Positions 43,301 to 52,342 of a DNA stretch of 64,000 bases are shown here, piece after piece. A model generated the notes under the pieces. The model was not told the origin of the DNA, made no database searches, and saw only the letters and a program-made list of their open reading frames with translations. Position 1 is the first letter of the stretch. Each line of letters starts with the position of its first letter. Origin of the DNA: Elymus sibiricus (taxonomy: Eukaryota; Streptophyta; Magnoliopsida; Poales; Poaceae); contig CM077676.1 in the NCBI GenBank assembly GCA_039707655.1, positions 430,009,379-430,073,378 of the forward strand. Reading direction: 5' to 3'. A program made the position numbers and the translations under genes.

Positions 43301-44149
43301 TGGCTTATTGAGGATGGTGGGACGATCATACAGTGGGATTTCATCGGGGGTGTCTTCTTTGGACGACTCATCAGACGAGTCGGAAACTGCCTTCTTGGTT
43401 CTCTTGGTGAGGGTTTTCTTTCGCGGTGCACGAGGGGAAACTGATTTCTCAGATTTTCTTTCCTTTGAAATTGATGCACGTTCCTTCTTCTTCAGTACAT
43501 CTTGCTGAGTCAGCGCGACGTTTTTCGCTTCAACTTGGTTTTTCTTAGCTTCTCTAGCTTCGCACTTGGCTTTAGCCTTCGCCCTCTTAGCTACTTCCTC
43601 GGGGAAATCAGCGATAGTAATGAGGGAATCTTTGTGAGCATTTGGAGGCGGTGGTGATCTGACTTTTTCATCATCTGGGCCAATGCAGTTCTCTGCAATG
43701 CAGTCATTCCATGGTGGTGTGAAAGCAAAAAGAATTTGGTACTTCTCGCGAACATTTTCATATCTGTACCATTTTCTAGCCCAGTGGCGGCGAATCCTTT
43801 GCAGCCTGTTGTTGCGATCAGTTGTTGATTCTCCTTCAAGTGGAGTTCTGTAACTTTCAGGATCAGACATTTCTGCAGTGGTGTTCTTTTCTCTGCCACG
43901 ACCGCCCTTTTTGGGATTTCCATCAGAGAAAATGGTTAGAGCGTCAGTGACCAATTCATCCTCGGGCTGACTGTGAGCTGAGGGAATTTCCTCAGAATCT
44001 TCTTCGGACACAGATTCTTGTCTCTTCTTCGGAGCCTTGGGTGGCTTCGAGGATTTACCTCCTCCAGTCAATCTCATTCGCTCGGACCTTGGTGGAAGCT
44101 GAGGCAAATATCCTTCAGAATCTGAATGCTCTGCAGGACTCTGCGACAT
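40391..44149 (-). CDS. RLC-E giant 3' ORF (1,252 aa), intact
   Basis: This uninterrupted ORF starts at ATG 44149, with no ATG further upstream in frame; acceptor TATTTCACAG lies just before it. Residues 1-120 are Ser/Pro/acidic. A basic Lys-rich region (about 200-290, AKRAKAKAKCEAREAKKN) follows. Long helices lie at about 370-500, and an acidic Pro/Glu-rich linker (PEST-like) at about 520-770. A globular region of about 785-1075 contains FWTKEHAVYYARILYGK, WNREVVLQFYATLYISG, LNLPRCEF and TNRAKTIHGIVANAL. The tail is Ser-rich. There is no signal peptide or membrane helix, so an envelope role is unlikely. The globular part resembles plant retrotransposon ORF1-type domains. Being the only intact large ORF in a decayed neighbourhood is notable. 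Confidence 0.8.
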   Translation of the reverse strand: MSQSPAEHSDSEGYLPQLPPRSERMRLTGGGKSSKPPKAPKKRQESVSEEDSEEIPSAHSQPEDELVTDALTIFSDGNPKKGGRGREKNTTAEMSDPESYRTPLEGESTTDRNNRLQRIRRHWARKWYRYENVREKYQILFAFTPPWNDCIAENCIGPDDEKVRSPPPPNAHKDSLITIADFPEEVAKRAKAKAKCEAREAKKNQVEAKNVALTQQDVLKKKERASISKERKSEKSVSPRAPRKKTLTKRTKKAVSDSSDESSKEDTPDEIPLYDRPTILNKPSKTPSPMKALASPRKSPRLAPIQSSDKPSGSAAPRNLTSAAAKRKLHSEEQADVAAKKTKLTVPASTEEQKYDFNFMIDVIDSAAYNAKVDDVSGLGLPDDVAEMVTKHFVELKKITKKLNKAVRDKQAIEKLRNEAKSESERKKMNKEIVEFTKALSALRNEKIEWHSRLHMDVSQLCDRRNEEIDRKADLARRRIQEEKRQKARARGCKPKSNKDRRLQNVTTDPAQLDSHVPLQQVPPSPSHEVELMQQAGTDEVIIPAPVAPEQHEVVNIFLERTDEENAPTKQQSPADEVDEELEVEKADPSPPRTLQAEPSEQNKEENDKIEGELNASREKTPPVSSSGAPTQMDVDPAPLTTAPQLVEEEKKSAEPMAREETAPLVVTQTPEKEVGAPPADESARKEKALEPVSQKDAEGVPASKNNSQSSSSKHSARDKSRKHNAPLKPIEEGVPAPDDVQTQSMADEEPLSNPLETFPLFPVDEGPNGPAFNEQFHRSKLAFFGTSPYDGERTSMSPRFWTKEHAVYYARILYGKNRIFKHRILDFAELKSLPYFHHTIEQIEQVFLKSFLRFNHGWNREVVLQFYATLYISGDLNDSCTWILEWMTEEEKIKCSADQFLALLNLPRCEFDASREHRLHFWDVSEVELHMLMDPELVGNECTEANPKDLAYENKVLFYILCNSLTPTNRAKTIHGIVANALQAIAHGIRFDIPDLLIRNLAYAADSPKVLKPYAPWVMFAIEQLLKKKFFCPYVPKVFMPPVRETLRTVKDIGNGKTPIDATASASARAPKVKKVKVEIPSEENPSLYEICLRTQQALESHIKLDRKEKVEMTTEINLLHNYACQALLYEKEQKKRSWTLLRKHYSRKQLSAKGIEKDYDHLELFEVPRIRRQTPVLPQRSASTDLLFVEPDDEFEDTAGTFIYKPDAPRSTTPEADPEARATSPTPASVSTVARSALPNSSSSGDSSDE

Positions 44150-44156
44150 GACCAAC

Positions 44157-44830
44157 CTGTGAAATAGAATAGATGCGAGGGAAAAACAGAGGTACGGTCA
44201 TAAGCATGCACAGAAGGTATTTTGAACGAAAATCAATGTTTTTGGAAGAAACAAAGGAGTTCATGGTAGTCTTAGAAAAGATATCATCGATAGAATTTAA
44301 ACTTGCCACGGAATATTAAAGGCAGGTTAAATATAATATCTAGTCTTTCGGATAAATACACATGAACCATAGATGAGGAAAACCAGTACGAGGAAGATCT
44401 ACAAACCGTACTAGTCAAACCCTAGTGATTTCTAAAGATCTACCGCAGTAAAATAAATCAAGGAAAATAGCATCGGTAAGAACTGCCCTATGAACTGAGA
44501 GAGGGAGAGGAGCAGTTCCGGATCTAAGCGCCCTAACTTGGCAGCTTAGATCAACTACGGCAATGCGGGAGGATGGATTACCGCACGGGCGTGATCAGCT
44601 GCGACGAGACTTCACCGGAGTATCACGGCGGAGCTTCTCGCCGGAGTTGCTTCGAGCTCGGGCTCAGTTGATGGAGAAACGAGGGTTTGCGCGGATGAGG
44701 AAGAAGATGCGGTCAGGGGTATTTATAGCTGGAGGGCTGATCCTCTTCTCCGAAATCCACGGCCCACAGTCGCGGGACGCTCCGCATTCGACGGACACGA
44801 TCATGATCGTGGGGATCGTGGGCACGTGGC
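44157..44830 (-). promoter_or_regulatory. RLC-E internal promoter, leader and 5' UTR intron for the giant ORF
   Basis: On the minus strand a G-box CACGTG (44823-44828) and a perfect 16-bp palindrome CACGATCATGATCGTG (44796-44811) precede a TATA box, CTATAAATA (about 44720-44728). A CT-rich leader of about 110 bases follows. A likely intron runs from a donor near 44582 (GTGCG then GTAATC) to the acceptor CACAG at about 44158, just before the ATG. This is the layout of an ordinary plant gene, placed inside a retrotransposon. Promoter and intron are inferred from motifs. Confidence 0.55.
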
Positions 44831-45237
44831 AACCGTTTTCTGCGATAAACTCGGGAAGAGAGCGGGATGGCGAAAGATTTGAAGGGCTGGTCGCCAAAAG
44901 TGGATGAAAGTTCGAAGTAGATTTCTTTCGCGACCAAGGACGTCGGAGAGAGATCTTCTTCGGATCAAATTGCATGCTTACGACGGACAGCATAGATTTA
45001 GAAGAGAAAGAATAGAGGGATAAAAGGGTCCGAAACAAAACACTCAGCCAAACGAGAAGAAATACCAATCAAGGAGCTATGAGTGAGTTGTTCATCGGAC
45101 AAAACACAAGCATGGCAACTCGAAGACAAACAACAATCAGGGAACTAATAAGTATAAAGAACTAACACCAACATTGTAGATCTCAGGGCAAAACATAACC
45201 GAGAAGAATCCCTGAGATAGAATTCCTGCAAGATGGG
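44831..45237 (-). other. RLC-E spacer between gag and internal promoter
   Basis: About 400 bp with no coding signal. In a complete Copia element protease, integrase and reverse transcriptase would lie here; no trace of them is visible. Confidence 0.6.
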
Positions 45238-47738
45238 TTAGTTCTTTCTCGCAACCCACACTTGTGTGGGCAGCGCAGACCTTATTTGTCTTGACTGAGC
45301 AAAGACATTCCTTCTTTGATTTCTGTAGTCCACCTGTGCGTTTCGAGAATAATCATAGGAATAAGCATTAAAATTGTTCCCAGAGACATGATCATAATGA
45401 TTTGAGGAGATACGCATGTACTGCCTTTGTCGAAAGTTTGACTGATATCTGTTCGAGGAAGTTGCACTGCCATACTGCGAGGGATTATAATTTCCTCGAA
45501 GAGAATTACTCTGCATATTCAGGTTAGCAGTGACAGATAAACTATCAATGGTGCACTTCTTCACCCAGATTTGCTTCTTGGGTGAACTCGACCTGCAGTT
45601 AGTCCTAACATATCGAGCGAAAACCTTACCATTCTGTTGTTTGAAGAGTGTGTAGTTTGAGTCATCAGACTCGTTAGAAATAACAGGAATGGGTGAGTCA
45701 TATCCATTCAGGAGCGCAGGTTCGAGAGTTTTGCTCTTAGCTAGAACCCAACTTGTTTGAGGATATTGCTCGGGAGTCCAGTAGGTTCCATCAACGTTGA
45801 GTTTCCTTTCGAAACCCAATCCTTCCTTTCGGGGATTTTTGTGCAGTATTGACTTCTTGAGTACATCACATAGTGTTTGATGCCCTTTGAGGCTCTTTAG
45901 CATTCCTGTCTCAAGCAAGTTCTTTAGCCTGCAATTTTCATCAGAGATAGCAACAAATTCCTCGGGAGAGGGGTTAGGAATATCATTTGATGTGGTTGCA
46001 ATATTCTCGATGACAGCATCGAATATTTCAACATTTGAATCAGCATTATTACGTTCTAGGCATTTTGAGCAAGGCGGCACAAAGTCAACAGGAAGGTTGT
46101 TAGATTGCTCGGCGAAGAGAGAAGATTTTTCTTTCGCAAGTACGTTATAAGACTCTTTCAGTGACTCGAGTTCTTGATTCCTCTTAAGGAGTTCATCTGA
46201 TAAATTCTCGTAGTCGACTGTAAGAGAATCATATCGTTCGGAAAGATCATCAATCGTTGAAGAAAAATCATCATGCTTTTCAGTCAACTCTTGATTTTTC
46301 TCCATATCTTCGACCAGCAATCCTTCGGTTTTCCTGAGATTCATCTCAAGTCTTTCACATCATGTTGAGATTTTGCAATCTTAACAAGTTTAGCATAGGC
46401 AATGTATTCAGAGGAATGTTCAGTCATTGATTTTCGGGGTTTCGCTGATACCTGATCCTTTGAGGTTTTTGCCATGAGACAGAATGCAATAGGTTCATCA
46501 TCACTTGATGTATTATCATCAGTGCCTGATTCGAGAGACTTCTTGGATGATTCATGGGCGACGAATGCATTTCCTCTTCCTAGGCTTCTGTAAACTTCTT
46601 TGTCTTCTGATTCGGATTCAGATGTTTCATCTTCAGATTCCATATTCATTTCTGCACATACTCTCGTTAGCTGCAATATTCTCTTCATATTAGATTCAAT
46701 GGTTGCTCTCGTATGTACGTCAGTGACTGGTCTCGTCGAAGATGATGCGGCAGATTCATTTTTCTTCGAGAGCTTAGTATGACGATCCACTTGAGTGAAT
46801 CCAGAGCAGTGAAGATAAATCCATCTGCTGCTAGGTTTTTCATCTTGCTCCCAGCAAGGATAGTCTGCAATGTAGTGACCGAGTTGTTTGCACTTGAAGC
46901 ACTTTATTTCTTTCGGAGGTAATCTTCTTGAAGATTCAGGCAAGTCAACTTCGTCATCATTTGTGAGACACAGATTTTGTCTTCTGAGATCACCAAGTCT
47001 CACCGTAAGCATTTCGAGTTCTCGTGTGATGGAGTGTTGATTCTCGACATCTTCCTCTTGTGAACTTTCATAGTGTGAAAGAATTTCCCCTTCGCTTTCT
47101 GAGGAAGATTCTTGATGCCCATTTTCAAGTTCCATCTTTTCTTCGTAAATAGACAATAACGTCATGACCTCGACATAGTGAAGATCTTCATAGTCAGGTC
47201 TTTGCTTGATTTCAGCCACGATTGGATCAAAGGTTGCATCAAGAGCACTCAGTAACTTATCGACTACATCTCTATCGGTGATATCTGTTACTCCTCGTTG
47301 ATGAAGTCTTTCAACAATATTTGTCAACCGATCGGTGAGTTCCATAGCACTTTCCCTACGAAGACTTCTGAAACCAGCATACATGGCACGAAGCATTTCT
47401 GTGTGTTGATCTGTTCTGGCAATGAATTCTTCATGAACATCCTTGATAGCATTCCAGAGTTGCTTTGCAGAGTCAAGCTTTCGGAACCGAATGAAAATGA
47501 CTTTTGAGATACTGTCACAGATGATATCTTTTGCTTGAGCATTCAATCGCATTCTAGCTTTGTAATCGGAAGTGGGAGCATTAGGGTGCTAAATAGTGTA
47601 TCCATTTTCCACAATCTGCCAAAGTTCAATGTTGATGGCTTGAAGTCTGATTTTCATTCGCTCTTTCCAGTAGACATAATCATTTCCATCGAAGATAGGG
47701 AACCTTTCAGAGTGCGAGGATCTACCTGCATACGACAT
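45238..47738 (-). pseudogene. RLC-E Copia gag, with stop and frameshift
   Basis: The ATG at 47738 opens a Copia gag N-terminus (FDGNDYVYWKERM). A TAG at 47589-47591 interrupts it. The frame continues through a UBN2-type core (DSAKQLWNAIKDVHE, TDRLTNIVERLHQRGV, KLLSALDATFDPIVAEI) and a zinc knuckle beginning CFKCKQLGHYIADY, where the fourth ligand position is Tyr instead of Cys. At 46341-46344 the stop overlaps a new ATG in the -1 frame. The rest (to 45238) is coiled coil, then a basic Arg/Asn/Tyr-rich tail. Long coiled-coil gags are common in Sireviruses. The breaks make this copy inactive. Confidence 0.85.
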
Positions 47739-47790
47739 ACTCAAAACTCCAAGGTTGTTAGACCTTTAATAAACTGAGACAGGGAGTACC

Positions 47791-47803
47791 TGCTTTGATA
47801 CCA
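47791..47803 (-). other. RLC-E primer binding site
   Basis: The minus strand reads TGGTATCAAAGCA two bases inside the 5' LTR. It matches the usual Met-tRNA site TGGTATCAGAGC except for one base. Confidence 0.8.
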
Positions 47804-47805
47804 AT

Positions 47806-49458
47806 TGTTAGGACCGAGAGTATATCGACCAGAGGGGGGGTGAATGGGAGATTCAAAATTCTTTCGAAAGTTTTGAATAGATCCCAAACACAGCAGCGGA
47901 AAATATGGTTCGGTAGAGTAACACTTGAATGAGCTCACTATAGAATGATAAAACTATTGAAGTATAAATCAGTTATCATTCGACCATAGGTTTAACAGAT
48001 ACGAAGGCAATGCAATACATGAACAGATCCAGTAGCACGAAGAAAAACAATATATAGACTACGATGGAAATGCACAGATATTGATAGCAAGATAAAGATT
48101 CGGCGGTGAAAGTTATTACACACGCATGCAGAGATACGAAGAGAAATAAATTAGCCTGAGACGATGGAAAGGATCGATGAGAATGAGATCGACAAGAGAT
48201 AAACTGTGATTGATCAGATACAACTATCGACACTCAGCACGAATGTAAACTGCTGAATTAAATGCAGTAATGTAAAGCGAACCAGTGGTGCTCGATGGCG
48301 ACATGAGAATTTGGTAGACCAGTTCGCCCTTCTGCCAAAGGACTACGTCTGGTTGGAGGGGTTGTGATTTAACACAGAGGATAAACTCTCCTCGCCCTAT
48401 TCTCCTTCAACTCGGAGCTGATCAGACTCCAGTTGATTTCACTCGTGGTAGATACTTGTCGGCGATCTCCAAACCTTCGACAGACTTCTACGCGAACCAC
48501 AATGGCTCTTGGTTGCTGAAGATCTTGCTCGGTGAAGACAATTACTCTTCGACACTCGAGCCGACACCTATCCGTCTAGAGAGTGCGCAACTCTCAAGAG
48601 TAATAGGTACAAGAACTCTAACTCAGAACTACTGTGATGCTCAACCACTGTCTAAGTTTGGGCTCTTGATTTTTCCCTCGGTGGATCTTAAACTCAAATC
48701 ACTCGGAAAGGGGTTGCTCAATCAATCTTCTCAGAAATCTTAAGCGGAGCAGCCAACGGGCAACGTTGGAGCGGGGGGGTTATTTATAGCCGCAGCCTTC
48801 CCTGAAGGGAAATGACCAAATTGGACATGTGGAGCAGCCAATGGCCGAACGACACGAGTCCAACGGTCGGAATTTGAGCACAACGGTAACATTACGTGCG
48901 GAGCAAGCAATGCTAACTCCAGAGTTCAAAAGATATCTCCTAAAGCAACGAAGAACAACGTCTTCTGCTAGCAGGTAATCATTCGAAGCATAAAGAGATT
49001 TGTCTCAGTCTCGCATAGGTTTGGGCTAAGCATCACAGCGGATCTAAGCTTCGAGAACCTAAACACCTCTTAATAGTACGGAGGTCCTATGACTCAAATG
49101 AATGGAAGAAGAACGACGAAAAGAATGCTACGTCTTCACTTCGTCTTCGTCTTCCATCGCTGCAGTCAATTTCTTCGGGCAGAAACACCGAACCAATTGC
49201 TTCACGTCAGCAATAAATTTCGAGGGGTCATCTTCTTCACTTCATTCTTCTCGTCTACAAGTCTTCATAGGATGTAGCTCATACATCTCGGCGGTGTAGA
49301 CAATCTTCGGCGAAGTTCTTCGAACTGTACACCGGAGACAACATTCTCTTCGGTACTGCATGGACTATTTCTCTCTGTATGCACTAGCAAACAAATCAGT
49401 CCATACTTGTTTCTGTCAACAATCTCCAAAACATACGAGGGCAAGTATTGCACCAACA
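47806..49458 (-). repeat. RLC-E 5' LTR
   Basis: This 1,653-bp copy, which would carry the main promoter on the minus strand, is followed by the right target copy CCCCC at 49459-49463. A minus-strand TATAAATAACC (about 48779-48789) is a candidate TATA box; the equivalent site in the other LTR is at about 38706-38716. Confidence 0.92.
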
Positions 49459-49463
49459 CCCCC

Positions 49464-50184
49464 GCCCGAAACCCCCCACACGCCACTCCCCCCACCCCCG
49501 CGCCTCTCTCTCTCTCCCTCTGTCGCCGCCGCCGCGCCCATCGCCGCCGCCGACCCACCGTCCCGCGCCGCCGCCTCGCCGCCCCGCCGCCACCGTGCCC
49601 CGCCGCCCCCCTGCCCCGCCGCCGACGCCTCGCCGCCCCGCCGCCGCCGTGCCCCGCCGCCCCCTGCCCCGCCGCCCCATTGCCCCGCCGCTCTGCCGCC
49701 CCCCCTGCCCTGCCCCCCTGCCCTGCCCCCCTGCCCCGTCGACCCGCCGGAGCGCCGCCCCCTGCCCCGTCAACCCGCCGGAGCGCCGCCCCTCTCACCC
49801 CCGACGGCCCCCTCCGGTGAGCCCCCCACTCACCTCTCTGTTTTTTTTTCTTTTGATTTTTTTTCTTTTTTTATTTAATTGCTACTGTTAATTGCTACTG
49901 TTAATTAGTGTTATATGTTAGGTTAGTGGTAGTAGTGCTATATGTTAGGTTAGTGGTATGCGCGGCTAGGGTTAGCCGTTGGCCGTTGTTGGAGAAGTGC
50001 GGCGGCGGCGCAACGTGGATGCGCGACGGCTAGGGTTGGCCTGGGTGGATGTAGAAGGGAGATGGGGTGCGGTCTGGCGGTGGGCCGTTGGCCGTCTGGA
50101 GAGGGAGAGGGAGGGAGAGGGAGAGGGAATCCCGAGCGTGGCCGCCGGTCGGCTATATTAGCCCGAACTCACGGCACCGGCCGG
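49464..50184 (+). other. DTC-2 GC-rich leader and intron start
   Basis: From 49464 to about 49815 the sequence is dominated by CCGCCGCC and CCCCTGCCC blocks, ending at a probable donor, CTCCGGTGAG. T-rich intron-like sequence and ATATGTTAGGTTAGTGG repeats follow. The ORFs in all frames are low-complexity Pro/Arg/Ala and should not be taken as proteins. A similar GC-rich leader precedes the second gene of DTC-1 (20040-20330). Confidence 0.5.
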
Positions 50185-50660
50185 CTATATAGGTTAGGGG
50201 GTACCTCGGCGTCGATGGAACCCTAAATGACGGCTATTTTGGTTAGGGGGTTCCTCGGCGTCGATGGAACCCTAAATGACGGCTATTTAGGTTAGGGGGT
50301 TCCTCGGCGTCGATGGAACCCTAAATGATGTCTATTTAGGGTAGGGGGTTCCTCGGCGTCGATGGAACCCTAAATGACGGAGGAGGAGGAGGAGAAGAAA
50401 AGAAGAAGAGGAGGAGGAGGAGAAGAAAAGAAGAAGAAGAAGAAGAGGAGAAGAGGAGAAGAAGAAGAAGAAGAGGAAGAAGAAGAAGAGGAGGAGGAGT
50501 AGGAGGAGAAGAAGAAAAGAAGAAGAAGAGGAGGAGGAGAAGAAGACGAAGAAGAAGAAGAGGAGGAGGAGAAGAAAAGAAGAAGAAGAAGAAGAAGAAG
50601 AAGAGGTGTCGACGGAAAAACCCTAAATGATAACTCTTTAGGTTAGGGGTTGTTGCGGGG
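50185..50660. repeat. DTC-2 49-bp minisatellite and polypurine block
   Basis: Four copies of a 49-bp unit begin at 50192, 50241, 50290 and 50339 (core GGTTAGGGGGTTCCTCGGCG, ending ACCCTAAATGA). The last is followed by an almost pure GAA/GAGG tract (about 50380-50606), and a fifth partial unit resumes at about 50607. Confidence 0.8.
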
Positions 50661-50981
50661 AACGAGCAGTGCGAATCATTTTTTACAACTTGGCGGTGGC
50701 ATCCTGTTGTAAATATTTAGTTAGGTTGACGGAAAAAACAATAATGCTACGTTACTCATCTTTGGATTTAAATGTGCAGTTGTTTCGTCGCTGCGAGGGT
50801 CTGGTGTTCGACGACCTCCCCGTGCGTTTGACGAGCTCCCCTGCGTTCGTGGGTGAGCACAAATGACATCTCCTCCCCCCCCCCTTAATTTGCTCTGTTC
50901 CGGTCTTTGTGCCGATGAAACTTGCTAGCTATAGGTGTCTTCAATCATCAGTATGCGTGACCAGTATGCGTCTCCCGTTTG

Positions 50982-51034
50982 AAAGGGCGGCATCTATAAA
51001 TATGCATGTCTTTGCATATTTATAACCGCCATCC
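50982..51034. repeat. DTC-2 short hairpin
   Basis: Arms GGCGG...TATAAATATGCA (50986-51006) and TGCATATTTATA...CCGCC (51013-51030) pair with one small bulge around a 6-base loop. Confidence 0.7.
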
Positions 51035-51064
51035 TTTTGAATTGTCCAACGTTGTCCATGGACA

Positions 51065-51278
51065 GCCCGAGTATAGATTGGGTTCATTTTCCCATTCTCT
51101 GCTCCGGATCCGATGCAGAATTTCGTCAGTGCCTCCCTATTGTTCTCCGGGTACACATCCTCTCTGTTTATTGCCGAGACGTGTATCAGGAGAACAGCGG
51201 GGAGGTGCTGCCGAAATTCTGCGTCGGATCCAGAGCAGAGCATGGGAAAACAAACCCAATCTACACATACTCTGGTGG
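51065..51278. repeat. DTC-2 long inverted repeat, arms near 95 bp
   Basis: The left arm (about 51065-51155) and right arm (about 51185-51278) are inverse copies at roughly 85-90% identity, with a loop near 25 bases. Both strands therefore encode the same short peptide pieces (LCSGSDAEFRQ appears on plus and minus). A transcript in either direction would fold into a long stem of miRNA or siRNA precursor type. Confidence 0.8.
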
Positions 51279-51408
51279 GATTAGGACCTATCTTTACCTA
51301 TTAGCGTGTAGGTTGCATGGGCGTAATAAAATTGACAAACTTAATTAACTGATGAATATATATGATGAATTATATATATATTTCTTGTGTGTTTAGTAGG
51401 TAGGCAAG

Positions 51409-51573
51409 ATGAGTGATCGTGCGTGGATGCTTGACCGATTACAGAACGGCCTTCCACATGTTGATGCCGCCGAACCCGATGAGCACGTCATTCATGACGA
51501 CACGCGTGATAGTGATGATGATGATGATGATGATGATCCCGGAGCATATATAGACGATCCAGACTATTATTAG
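51409..51573 (+). CDS. DTC-2 short acidic ORF (54 aa)
   Basis: It starts MSDRAWMLDRLQNG after an AG-rich stretch, has a run of eight Asp residues and ends with DPDYY. The opening resembles the N-terminus of CACTA transposase-associated proteins, but the zinc-type region that should follow is absent. It may be a first exon or a remnant. Confidence 0.4.
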   Translation: MSDRAWMLDRLQNGLPHVDAAEPDEHVIHDDTRDSDDDDDDDDPGAYIDDPDYY

Positions 51574-51684
51574 TTTGTATGCATCCCAACTTAAATTATA
51601 TACATATTACTATTCATGTCAGTTCTTCAATTTTTTTATGTTGTACTAATTTCGTTTACTCTTTGTCATGGCAGGTGTTAAAAG

Positions 51685-52163
51685 ATGGTGGGTGCGGGTC
51701 CAGAGCGCGCCGCGGGTACTTCTTCGGCGGCGGCCCGCGGGAGGGGTACTTCCATTCCACCCGTACCTCTCCGGAGAGCCTTGTTAGACAGTATGGGGAC
51801 ACCGCCGGGCGCTTCTTCATCGGTGTCGTTGCCCACCGGGAGAGGAGGTCGGGGAGGGAAGAAGAGAGGAGGTAGATCAGGACGCAGGGGCGGGAGAGGT
51901 AGGCAGGCTGCTACACCTTCCTCGTCGCCACCCCCAGCTGATTCACCCGAGCACAGGACTGCTATGGTGGACCCGTTTGAGGTGGAGGCTACGGGGACTC
52001 CGCACCACGAGCCTCGGGTCGACGGGCCTTCGGCCCACGAGACTCCGGACCCAGAGGCTTCGGCCCACGACACTCCGGACCAGGCTACGTCCCAGGAGAC
52101 GTCCGGATGGGGTACCTGGCCGGATCTGCGTGAGGGGCCGAGTGGCCATGCTGATGCTGGCGG
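51685..52163 (+). pseudogene. DTC-2 TNPA-like ORF, N-terminal part, cut by DTC-3
   Basis: After acceptor TGTCATGGCAG an ATG at 51685 opens an Ala/Gly/Arg-rich N-terminus, including a basic RGGRGGKKRGGRSGRRGGRG patch of nucleic-acid-binding type at about residues 51-70. An acidic, Pro/Thr/His-rich region (SAHETPDPEASAHDTPD) follows. This is a common low-complexity start of TNPA-like proteins in Triticeae CACTA elements. The reading frame runs into DTC-3 at 52164, so the DNA-binding domain is missing here. Confidence 0.5.
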
Positions 52164-52342
52164 CACTACTAGGAAAAAGCTTATAGATAGTCGATTACTA
52201 GTAGCGCGCTATATTGAACCGCGCTACTGCTAATTACTAGTAGCGCGCTATATTGCCCACGCTACTACTAAATATTACTGGTAGCGCGTGTTTTAAAAAG
52301 ACACGCTACTACTAAATATTCCTAACCGTGTCCCGCGGACAG
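52164..52342. mobile_element. DTC-3: CACTA-type terminus, cut by RLG-G
   Basis: CACTACTAGGAAAAAGC at 52164 is a CACTA-type end. It is followed by several TAGTAGCGCGCTAT and ACGCTACTACTAAAT subterminal repeats in both orientations up to about 52320. RLG-G interrupts it at 52343, so the rest is not seen. Confidence 0.7.

Larger units (their letters stand above)
37733..49458 (-). mobile_element. RLC-E: Sirevirus-like Copia retrotransposon lacking pol
   Basis: LTRs lie at 37733-39384 and 47806-49458, both starting TGTTAGGACC and ending CACCAACA, with target copies CCCCC at 37728-37732 and 49459-49463. On the minus strand the order is LTR, primer site, gag, promoter-like region, a giant 3' ORF, repeated polypurine tracts and LTR. 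Protease, integrase, reverse transcriptase and RNase H are all absent. The polypurine tract AAAAAGGGGGAGATTGTTGG and its repetition are Sirevirus traits. By eye the LTRs differ at about 50 of 1,652 positions (near 3%), about 1.2 million years at 1.3e-8 per site per year. Confidence 0.9.
37350..52163 (+). mobile_element. DTC-2: CACTA transposon with TTTGCCGTCTGC repeats, interrupted
   Basis: It begins CACTACTGGAATCTGATAAT at 37350, directly inside RLG-C RNase H. Its left end runs to 37732, then RLC-E is inserted (TSD CCCCC), and DTC-2 resumes at 49464 and runs to 52163, where DTC-3 cuts it. It carries subterminal repeats, a GC-rich leader, minisatellites, a long hairpin, a short acidic ORF and a TNPA-like ORF. 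The right terminus lies beyond the window. Confidence 0.75.

Noticed and set aside
41986..43508. Plus-strand ORFs of 80-150 codons opposite the giant RLC-E ORF
   Set aside because: Antisense shadows of a long coding frame, rich in Ser/Phe as expected from the reverse of Glu/Lys codons.
40391..44149. Envelope glycoprotein identity for the RLC-E giant ORF
   Set aside because: No signal peptide, cleavage site or membrane helix is visible; the acidic and Lys-rich composition fits a nuclear or cytosolic protein better.
49265..49891. Several overlapping ORFs of 125-177 codons on both strands at the DTC-2 leader
   Set aside because: They arise from CCGCCGCC-type repeats and are Pro-, Arg- or Gly-rich in every frame; no support for coding.
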